Assembly: GCA_947176515.1 (NCBI GenBank)
Contig: CAMWQZ010000018.1
Span: forward strand, 1-10,183
From: an uncultured Bacteroidales bacterium
GTDB lineage: Bacteria > Bacteroidota > Bacteroidia > Bacteroidales > Muribaculaceae
DNA length: 10,183 bases
Reading direction: 5' to 3'
Shown: positions 1 to 6,411 of the stretch, one piece after another
How positions within the stretch are numbered: the stretch's first letter is position 1
Layout of the letters: each line of letters begins with the position of its first letter
Translations under genes and position numbers: made by a program
Notes under the pieces: generated by a model
The model's input: only the letters and a program-made list of their open reading frames with translations
Told to the model about the DNA's origin: nothing
The model's database searches: none

Positions 1-259
1 AGATTATGGATGCGTCCTGTCGTTTGGTAGATGGCTCCCACTGATTACTCCAGATTGTCTTATATCGTTTAGAGGCGCGTTCTAAACCAATCCTAAACCC
101 TCCGACACCAGCAAACAACTCTATTACGCGGATGTCACCTTCGATAGTTCTTATTGCTTCATTTTGAAATAGCGATAGCTGTTTACATGTTCGGCTGTAT
201 TCAGCTACCGGTTCGCAAAGATTTTGATATGCCGGGATGTCTTCAGTATAATTTTTCAT
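1..259 (-). CDS. C5-cytosine DNA methyltransferase, N-terminal part (cut by window edge)
   Basis: This is the first 86 codons of the modification enzyme of the R-M system; the rest lies beyond position 1. Such enzymes transfer a methyl group from S-adenosylmethionine to carbon 5 of cytosine in the target site and so protect host DNA from the partner nuclease. After a leader of about 45 residues comes motif I, ELFAGVGGFRIGLE, the FxGxG SAM-binding loop of C5 methyltransferases. It is followed by NQWEPSTKRQ, a segment typical of the methyltransferases paired with Sau3AI-like nucleases. The catalytic PCQ motif IV and the target-recognition domain are outside the window. The ATG at 257-259 overlaps the stop of the upstream nuclease gene (ATGA), so translational coupling is likely. 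GATC specificity is inferred from the partner. The enzyme class is secure; completeness cannot be judged. Confidence 0.9.
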   Translation of the reverse strand, partial: MKNYTEDIPAYQNLCEPVAEYSRTCKQLSLFQNEAIRTIEGDIRVIELFAGVGGFRIGLERASKRYKTIWSNQWEPSTKRQDASII

Positions 260-1707
260 TCTGAGTCAATAATCTTTTTGACATAGTCAGCATTAAACCA
301 ATATGAGTATTTCTCGCATTCACCACCGTTAGGGTTTGCAGTAAGCTGTATCTTTTTAGTCGCTTTGGGGCGAACGTGGAACTTGCGGTTATCCGATATG
401 CTCCAAAAAGCTGACAGGCGAATGTTGTCGGACAATACATTTTCTCTAATGTGTTTCCAATAGCTTTTTGCTTCCGTAATATCGTCTGCCGGCATTGTCC
501 AAAAGAATGCCTTATCAAGAGCATATGATTGTTCAACGACATCTTGTCCAGTGGCGTTATTGTGAATTGTGATAGTTTTGCCGGCTATCGGCTTAAATAC
601 AATGAAAAGAAAACGATTAGTGAAAATTTCGTATGCTTCGGACTCAAGCCAGTTATCGTTGTTGTATACATCTTCGTAGTCAATGTTTTTAAATGACATG
701 GCTTCTTTGGGCATACCGTTTGGCCTTAGGCGGATGGTCTTCATCATTATGCCCGATTTGACAAATTCTTCGGACGAAGAAAGTCGTTTGCTTACACCGT
801 TAGACGCAATCAGCCCACACACATCGGCATATTTATTTTTAGCTTGGTATGCTTCTATGCCCAGTCGGTCACATATTTGAAGGTAATCAAGTCCATAAAA
901 AGGATTAAATCTTTCGAGAATAGCTTCTTCAAAACTTTTGTTTTTCAGTTCTTCCTCTGAAACCAGCTCAAACTTAGGCTGTTCGAATTTGGTATAGTTG
1001 GTGTAGTAATTATTATCTGTATTTAAAACGTGATTTAGGACATAGCGCATGTAGGCCGGTTTCAAGCTGAAGGCTCTTTTGTGGGCTTTAATATCAGAGC
1101 ATGGCTGGTTTTGGGGAATGTCGCCCTTCTGACCTTTGCGACATGCACCCAAATATAAAGTGTCACCTTCCGAGATAAGATGAGCTTCGCCACGACGGAC
1201 TTTCTCGGCTATAGTATCATAATCTTTCTTAATTAAAATCAAGTCTTTTTCAGGTAATTCCCAGAGGATTCTGAAAAGGAATTCATAGTCATAAATTGGT
1301 GTGCCGCTTACGTGCAAATAAAATAGAAGCAGCATTAATCGGCATTTCTCTAATAGGTGTGAGTTTTCAAATTCGGTATTGACGAGTTCGAAATAGTCAA
1401 TCATTGTGCACACCAAACGCTCTTTTATTCTTAACGATCCGTCAGTCTTGGATTTTAGCAGAGGGGTACATTTTAATTCTAAATGAGCATCTTTGAAATC
1501 CGCTTCGCGATTAGAGTTTATGTCGTATTTGAAAAAAAGTTCCTCAACCATCTGCCCAAGGCCACCTTTGCCTTTACGAGACTTTGAAACGACGTCATCA
1601 CCTAACAGGCTGTGTAATGATTGACCCATCAAAAAATGGCTAAACTCATATATAGAATATGGGTCTTTAGGGTCGAAGGTAGCTTGGTTAAATTGCGATG
1701 CAGTCAT
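256..1707 (-). CDS. Sau3AI-family type II restriction endonuclease (MutH-like)
   Basis: A 483-residue nuclease, close in length to Sau3AI (about 490), predicted to cleave unmethylated GATC. The N-terminal MutH-like domain carries the metal-binding catalytic set D70-x6-E77-x-K79 in the segment ADFKDAHLELK. Upstream, KGGLGQMVEE (about 47-56) matches the MutH helix that supplies another acidic residue. NQPCSDIKAHKRAFSLK (200-216) closely matches the equivalent Sau3AI segment as I remember it. The C-terminal half (about 250-483) fits the second, catalytically inactive MutH-like domain known as the allosteric module in Sau3AI: MKTI (322-325) sits where an active copy would have ELKTIP, and HVRPKA (444-449) and YWFNADYVKK (469-478) recall the Sau3AI C-terminus. 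The gene is first in the operon, directly before the methyltransferase, with no controller-protein gene between it and its promoter. GC is lower than in the kinase and housekeeping genes, which suggests acquisition. Family is confident; GATC specificity is inference. Confidence 0.92.
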   Translation of the reverse strand: MTASQFNQATFDPKDPYSIYEFSHFLMGQSLHSLLGDDVVSKSRKGKGGLGQMVEELFFKYDINSNREADFKDAHLELKCTPLLKSKTDGSLRIKERLVCTMIDYFELVNTEFENSHLLEKCRLMLLLFYLHVSGTPIYDYEFLFRILWELPEKDLILIKKDYDTIAEKVRRGEAHLISEGDTLYLGACRKGQKGDIPQNQPCSDIKAHKRAFSLKPAYMRYVLNHVLNTDNNYYTNYTKFEQPKFELVSEEELKNKSFEEAILERFNPFYGLDYLQICDRLGIEAYQAKNKYADVCGLIASNGVSKRLSSSEEFVKSGIMMKTIRLRPNGMPKEAMSFKNIDYEDVYNNDNWLESEAYEIFTNRFLFIVFKPIAGKTITIHNNATGQDVVEQSYALDKAFFWTMPADDITEAKSYWKHIRENVLSDNIRLSAFWSISDNRKFHVRPKATKKIQLTANPNGGECEKYSYWFNADYVKKIIDSE

Positions 1708-1749
1708 TAGTTTTTATTAGGTGTAAAGAGATGTCGAGCCTATAATGTG

Positions 1750-1757
1750 CAAAGATA
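1750..1757 (-). promoter_or_regulatory. Bacteroidota -7 element for the R-M operon
   Basis: On the minus strand this reads TATCTTTG followed by CAC, a perfect match to the TAnnTTTG -7 element of Bacteroidota primary sigma-factor promoters. It lies 42 bases upstream of the nuclease ATG, giving a predicted leader of roughly 35 bases. I see no good TTTG -33 element at the usual spacing of about 19 bases. No internal promoter of this type was found just upstream of the methyltransferase start, so both R-M genes probably depend on this one. Confidence 0.6.
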
Positions 1758-1788
1758 CAAATTTTTTGTTGTAGATACTATGCTTGTG

Positions 1789-1818
1789 TTTGAACAAGGT
1801 GGGTAGATTTTGCGTTTG
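1789..1818 (+). promoter_or_regulatory. Possible promoter for the small DUF6582-like gene
   Basis: TTTG at 1789-1792, an 18-base spacer and TGCGTTTG at 1811-1818 resemble a Bacteroidota -33/-7 pair with one mismatch in the -7 element. This would put transcription start about 20 bases before the ATG at 1845. An overlapping alternative is TTG at 1784 with TAGATTTTG at 1804. Assignment is weak; it rests on spacing and position only. Confidence 0.3.
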
Positions 1819-1844
1819 ACTTGAAATATAAAAAACAAGATATT

Positions 1845-2081
1845 ATGAACGATAGACTTAGTTACGAAGAGAAGAAGGAGCTGCCTGACTCAGTTTTCGG
1901 GTTGCCTGAACGTCGTGAATATCCAATGCCTGATGCGGCCCACGTGCGCGCAGCCGAGGCTTATTTCCGTTATTGCCCAGAAGATTTAAAACCAAAACTG
2001 GCACGTGCAATCCTTGCCCGGGCAAAAGAGTTTGGCGTTGACGTTGAGTCGCCGACCGTGCTGTCATACGCTAATCAATAG
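1845..2081 (+). CDS. Small DUF6582-like protein, function unknown
   Basis: A 78-residue, charged, probably helical protein with no signal peptide or membrane segment. The pattern LPDSVFGLPERREYPMPD, then AAHVRAAEAYF, then a helix rich in Lys, Arg and Ala ending AKEFGVDVE, resembles the 'LPDSxFA...R.YP..D..H.RNA' motif known as DUF6582. That motif is often found near phage prohead proteases, portal proteins and other mobile-element proteins, but also occurs alone. No biochemical role is known to me. I chose the ATG at 1845 over an in-frame TTG at 1821, because the TTG would lie at or before the predicted transcription start and adds only a Lys-rich octapeptide. It is divergent from the R-M operon and ends 12 bases before the convergent kinase K1. 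The coding call is fairly firm because of the motif; the family call is moderate. Confidence 0.65.
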   Translation: MNDRLSYEEKKELPDSVFGLPERREYPMPDAAHVRAAEAYFRYCPEDLKPKLARAILARAKEFGVDVESPTVLSYANQ

Positions 2082-2093
2082 CGCGCCCTAACC

Positions 2094-4208
2094 TTAGATT
2101 ATAGGGACAGTGAATACAAATCTTGCGCCTGCACGGTAATTGCCGTCGAGTTTCAGCGAACCGCCAAGCATGGTAGCTAATATACGGCCAATGTACAGTC
2201 CGAGACCGTTGCCTTGGGTCGTAGGGTCAATTTTCGCAAAACGCTCAAAGATTTTCTCTTCCATGCCGCGAGGCACTCCTATGCCTGTATCGGTTAATGT
2301 GAAGGTGATTTTATCGCGTTGTGGGCTTATCTCATATCCAAATGTGATAGAGCCGCGGTCAGTGAATTTGGCAGCATTGGTTAATAGTTGAATCAACACC
2401 TGTTCGACGCGCTGTGGATCGGTCAGAATTATGGAATCAGGCTGGCCTGCATTTGCAAAAATAATTTTGACGTTGGGCGAGACATGTTTTTTCACCAGGT
2501 CAATCGCAAAATTACATATACCCTTTACTGATGAAGGCGAGCGATGGATGCTTAGTTCGCCGCTTTCAAGTTGAGGCAGGTCGAGGACGTCATTGACCAG
2601 ACGGATAAGCAGGTCGGTGTTGACGCTCATGGCGTCAGCATACTCACGGATATAGGCGCGCTCGTCTTCTTCGGCGAAGTCTGTGACCAGATGAGAATAC
2701 TCGACAATAGCGCCCAGAGGCACCCTGATTTCCTCGCTCATATTTTCGACAAAGTCATTTTTAATTCGCTCTGCCGCCTTTGCCTTATCGCGGACTTCTA
2801 TGAGCTTTGCATACGTTTCTTTGAGAGCGTTGCGTTCCTCAATTAATTTTTTATTTGAGGCGAAAAGCCTTTTTGCGAGCCATCGTGAATGGAGAAACAT
2901 GCTAATCATCCACACAAGCACACAAATCAACACAAGCACGGCGATTACCATTGCGACTATTGTCTGCTGACGGCTGTCGATGTCGATACGCTGATTTTCT
3001 ATTATAAGGTCTTTGTTTTGACCTTTGAGGCTCTCCACGTCATATATGGTCTGGAGTTCGCTCAAGCTGACATCTGACCTAGCATTCAGTCGCTCTTTAT
3101 ACATAGAGTTAATGATTTCTGACCCGTAAAGCAGAGCTTCTTTATCGCCGGTTTCGCTTGCTGCTTTAACAAGGGCTTTAACAAAAAGGATGTAACCTTG
3201 CAAAGCTGGACCAGACTTGAGCTGCTCTTTGATTAGCGGTAAGGCCTCGTCATAGCGCTTCTTAGCCATTAGATAGAATATCCGGCTCCTGTTTTGCAGG
3301 CCTTTGTCCTGATGGATGCGAGGATTTGTCGAGATTAAATTTAGGATTTTGTTATAACTCATGTCGATATCCTCATCGCTCAATACATCAGCGCACACAA
3401 GCATATCGTGGTAGCATTGGTACAGCGAGCCGTCGTAGTTGCGAAATATTCGGCCTTGAGATTCATGAAATTTGTCAAACTGATTGACGAGTTGGAGTAT
3501 ACGTTCATTGGTTTTAACAGCCTGTTCATGAAGACCATTGTTGAGATAAGCGGTCCTTGCGAGCGAATAATATAGTGACCTTACGGGAAGCTCATCTTCG
3601 GGGAGCTCTTCAACGAGGCCTTGGAGTTCTTGAAGATAATAGGTCAGAAGCCGGGAGTCGGTGAGGTTACGCAGATTAATGCAGATGAAAAATAAGTAGC
3701 TGATGCGGTCAAACTTGTCGAAACTGCTTTCCTCGCGATATTCTTTTAAAGCTTGATGGAGTTTCTGTTGACGTTCAGCCTCCGACATGGTCGACAGGCT
3801 GCTGATTTGATAGCGTAGCTTAATATATAGTATCTGAGCCTTTTGCGACTCACTTTCAGGCACGCGATTTGCTAATTTGAGCAATTCTTGCTCCATCTCA
3901 GGCTCATACTGGTAAAGACCGGTGAGCACAAATAGCACTTCGAGCATAGAGCGGTAGTCGCCTGCACGTTCAGCCGTTTCAAATATCTGGTATAAGACTG
4001 GCTTACGGTCGTTGAAATAAAAGCAATCATAGAGATTATGGAGTATTGCTACGCTATCGGCCGGAGTGGTGGCCTTGGCGAGTTCGGATTTCAAACTATC
4101 GATTGTTTCCGGCGTCTGAGCCTGAACATTTATGCATAGCGTAAGCGCCGCTACTATTAACAATGTCGGCTTTAGATTGGTTATTCTATTTATTAATCTT
4201 TTCATCAT
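2094..4208 (-). CDS. Membrane sensor histidine kinase homologue lacking the phospho-acceptor His (pseudokinase K1)
   Basis: A 704-residue sensor-kinase paralogue. Order: signal peptide (1-30, VQA|Q); periplasmic helical TPR-like region (about 35-380) with the QGRIF signature at 251-255; pre-membrane helix SELQTIYDVESLKGQN (383-398); TM about 416-439; cytoplasmic coiled coil (450-480); DHp-like helices (484-550); HATPase_c (about 595-704). In the H-box, NMSEEIRVPL, the His is Glu (E492, codon at 2733-2735) and the Thr of HExxT is Val (V496). ATP-site motifs remain: N-box N611 (QLLTNAAK), G1 DTGIG at 640-644, F654/F657, G2 GNGLG at 666-670. There is no receiver domain. By family rules it should bind ATP but cannot autophosphorylate on His. 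A regulatory partner role for K3 or K2 is inference. Its ATG shares one base with the K2 stop (TAATG), which implies translational coupling. It is the last gene of the predicted K3-K2-K1 operon. Confidence 0.88.
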   Translation of the reverse strand: MMKRLINRITNLKPTLLIVAALTLCINVQAQTPETIDSLKSELAKATTPADSVAILHNLYDCFYFNDRKPVLYQIFETAERAGDYRSMLEVLFVLTGLYQYEPEMEQELLKLANRVPESESQKAQILYIKLRYQISSLSTMSEAERQQKLHQALKEYREESSFDKFDRISYLFFICINLRNLTDSRLLTYYLQELQGLVEELPEDELPVRSLYYSLARTAYLNNGLHEQAVKTNERILQLVNQFDKFHESQGRIFRNYDGSLYQCYHDMLVCADVLSDEDIDMSYNKILNLISTNPRIHQDKGLQNRSRIFYLMAKKRYDEALPLIKEQLKSGPALQGYILFVKALVKAASETGDKEALLYGSEIINSMYKERLNARSDVSLSELQTIYDVESLKGQNKDLIIENQRIDIDSRQQTIVAMVIAVLVLICVLVWMISMFLHSRWLAKRLFASNKKLIEERNALKETYAKLIEVRDKAKAAERIKNDFVENMSEEIRVPLGAIVEYSHLVTDFAEEDERAYIREYADAMSVNTDLLIRLVNDVLDLPQLESGELSIHRSPSSVKGICNFAIDLVKKHVSPNVKIIFANAGQPDSIILTDPQRVEQVLIQLLTNAAKFTDRGSITFGYEISPQRDKITFTLTDTGIGVPRGMEEKIFERFAKIDPTTQGNGLGLYIGRILATMLGGSLKLDGNYRAGARFVFTVPII

Positions 4209-6346
4209 TAGATTGGAACGGTGAAAATAAATCGAGCTCCGGCGCGATACTTGCTGTCAAGTTTAAGTGTGCCTCCGAGCATTTTGGCAAGCAGCCTGCC
4301 GATATAAAGACCAAGGCCGTTGCCCTGTGTTGTGGGGTCTATTTTGAAAAAACGTTTAAATATGCGTTCTTCAGCGCCGCGAGGCACACCTATACCGGTG
4401 TCGGTCACGGTAAACATTATTCTATCGTGTTTAGAATTAAAGCTATAACCTAACGTTATAGAACCGCTGACGGTGAATTTAGCGGCATTTGATAGAAGCT
4501 GGATCAATACTTGTTCGACGCGCTGTGAGTCGGTCACAATAACTGAGTCGGGCTGACCTGAGTTTGCAAAAATAATTTCAACGTCAGGCGAAACGTGTTT
4601 CTTCACAAGTTTTAGGGCAAAATTGCATATGGCGTTAGCCGATGATGATGTTCGGTTTATGCTAAGTTCGCCGCTTTCAAGTTGTGGCAAATCAAGCAGG
4701 TCATTGACAAGCCGAATCATAAGGTCGGTATTCACCGCCATTATGTCGCCATATTCACGGATATAGGGGCGCTCATCTTCTGCGGCGAAATCGCCAATGA
4801 GGTGAGAGTATTCGACTATAGCGCTCAGAGGCACTTTAATCTCCTTGCTCATATTCTCTACAAAGTCGTTTTTCACGCGGTCAGCAGCCGCAGCCTGGTC
4901 GCGGATTCGTACGAGCCGGGCATAGGTGTCTTTGATGTTATTGCGTTCCTCGACGAGCTTACTTTTGGCCGCAATCAGTCGCTTGCCAATCCAACGTGAA
5001 TGTAGATACATGGTAATCACCCATACAATCAGACAGATTACCACAAGGGCAGCAACAAACATCCATACGAGAGATTGACGATGGCCATCAACGCCGATAC
5101 GTTCATTTTCATTTATCAGCCCGATATTCTGCTCTTTGATGTTTTCAACCTCATATATTGTCAGTAACTCTTTAAGATTAATGTCAGACTTCGTGGCATT
5201 TCTCTCTTTGAGAAGCTTATTTTTTAGTTGCAGGCCCATAAGAAGGTCTGCTTTAGCGCCGGTAGCTCTTGCAGCCTCAATGAGAGCGTCGACAAAATAG
5301 CTGTAGCTTGTCGAGCCATTGCTGAGACTTGCGAGTTCGGTCTTTAAAAGTGGAAGCACATCGGCATATCTTTTCTTTGCCACCAGATAAAAGATTTCTG
5401 TCCTTTGCTGTAGACGCTTGTTGTTGCCGATTCGCGGAGTGCGTTTGGCAATTTCCTTTAGACGAGCGTAGCAAGAATCAATTTGCGCGCCGTCCAACAC
5501 CTCGCCACATTTGAGTATATTATTATAAGTAGTATAAAGAGTGCCGTCGGTGGTGCCGAAAATGCGGCCTTGCGATTTAGCGTGATTAGAAAATTCATCT
5601 GCGATTTCCAGCATCCTCATGTTGGCTTTATATGCAAGGTCATACATATGATTTGCCAAAAAAGTAGCCGAAGCCATCGAGTAGAAAACCGATTTCAGCT
5701 CAAGGGCGTAGTTTGGCAATTGATCAATCAAATCACTAAGTTCATTAAGGTATGTTATAAGCAAATCTGCATCTGTCTCGTTACGCAGATATGAACATAG
5801 GGTGAATAGATACTCTATCTTCTGATAATTATCGAAGTATTTAGACTCGTTATACTTTGACAGCAATTTAAGTATCTCTTTCTGACGGTCTTCCTCTGAA
5901 ATGTAGTTAATCTTTTTCGTCAGAAATCTTAGCTTAATGTATAATATTCGGGTTAGCCGTCGTTCGGGATCGGATATCTTTTGAGCCATTTCAAGCAGCA
6001 ATGGCTCCATCTCTTTTTTCTGGTCGTTGAAATTTGTCAGTAGAAACAGAGCCTCAAGCATGCCGGTGTCGTCGTGGGCGCGGTCGGCAATAGCAAAAAT
6101 CGTGTCGACAATGACTGTGCGGTCGGGAGTAAGCGTGCAGTCAAAGATATTGAACATTATCGGCAGGCTATCAGCCGACGTAGTGGCGAGGCTTAGTTCC
6201 TTCCTAAGGCTATCGAGAGCGTTCGGCGGAATGTCCATAGCATCTGCCTTCAACGGCATCCATGCCTCTGACAAAATCATAAATAAGGCTATCGTAAAAG
6301 AGGATAATGCCTTACATATAAATTTATGAATTAATTTCACAGTCAT
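4208..6346 (-). CDS. Membrane sensor histidine kinase homologue lacking the phospho-acceptor His (pseudokinase K2)
   Basis: A 712-residue protein, the closest paralogue of K1. In the ungapped stretch of 133 residues from the H-box to the N-box I count 27 differences by eye, about 80% identity. Order: signal peptide (likely ADA|M at 34-37); periplasmic helical-repeat region containing QGRIF; pre-membrane helix with LLTIYEVENIKEQN; TM about 426-448; coiled coil; DHp-like region; HATPase_c. The H-box reads NMSKEIKVPL: Lys (K501, codon at 4844-4846) replaces the phosphorylated His, and V505 replaces Thr. N620, G1 DTGIG (649-653) and G2 GNGLG (675-679) are intact, so ATP binding is likely while His autophosphorylation is not. 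The frame is open throughout with no indels against K1 in the catalytic region, which argues against a decaying pseudogene. The gene starts 65 bases after the K3 stop; no promoter match is visible in that gap. Confidence 0.88.
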   Translation of the reverse strand: MTVKLIHKFICKALSSFTIALFMILSEAWMPLKADAMDIPPNALDSLRKELSLATTSADSLPIMFNIFDCTLTPDRTVIVDTIFAIADRAHDDTGMLEALFLLTNFNDQKKEMEPLLLEMAQKISDPERRLTRILYIKLRFLTKKINYISEEDRQKEILKLLSKYNESKYFDNYQKIEYLFTLCSYLRNETDADLLITYLNELSDLIDQLPNYALELKSVFYSMASATFLANHMYDLAYKANMRMLEIADEFSNHAKSQGRIFGTTDGTLYTTYNNILKCGEVLDGAQIDSCYARLKEIAKRTPRIGNNKRLQQRTEIFYLVAKKRYADVLPLLKTELASLSNGSTSYSYFVDALIEAARATGAKADLLMGLQLKNKLLKERNATKSDINLKELLTIYEVENIKEQNIGLINENERIGVDGHRQSLVWMFVAALVVICLIVWVITMYLHSRWIGKRLIAAKSKLVEERNNIKDTYARLVRIRDQAAAADRVKNDFVENMSKEIKVPLSAIVEYSHLIGDFAAEDERPYIREYGDIMAVNTDLMIRLVNDLLDLPQLESGELSINRTSSSANAICNFALKLVKKHVSPDVEIIFANSGQPDSVIVTDSQRVEQVLIQLLSNAAKFTVSGSITLGYSFNSKHDRIMFTVTDTGIGVPRGAEERIFKRFFKIDPTTQGNGLGLYIGRLLAKMLGGTLKLDSKYRAGARFIFTVPI

Positions 6347-6411
6347 GCAATCTATGCTTCAATTAACTGTCTATTCGGTTGATGGGTATTGCAGCCAAGA
6401 TGGAGCCGACT

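Noticed and set aside
256..1707. The nuclease as a true MutH mismatch-repair protein
   Set aside because: MutH is about 230 residues and single-domain. This protein has the two-domain Sau3AI layout and sits with a C5 methyltransferase, not a Dam/MutL context.
1821..1844. TTG-initiated N-terminal extension of the small DUF6582-like protein
   Set aside because: The TTG lies at or before the predicted transcription start, the added residues are not part of the motif, and the ATG at 1845 gives a conventional start.
2082..2093. Bidirectional terminator between the small gene and K1
   Set aside because: The gap is 12 bases. It holds a short CGCGC run but no stem-loop with a T tract that I can see.
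4134..4136. Cys25 in the K1 signal peptide as a lipoprotein site
   Set aside because: The preceding residues LTL do not fit a lipobox, and a normal signal peptidase I site (VQA|Q) follows.
2094..6346. K1 and K2 as decaying pseudogenes
   Set aside because: Both frames are open over 700 codons, signal peptides and TM segments are kept, and the ATP-site motifs are intact, so ordinary decay is unlikely.
6347..6411. Out-of-frame translation of the K3-K2 gap gives GSILAAIPINR, reminiscent of a kinase C-terminus (FTIPVNG), possibly a remnant of a fourth copy
   Set aside because: The similarity is only a few residues, in a different frame from K3, with no matching upstream sequence; chance is the better explanation.
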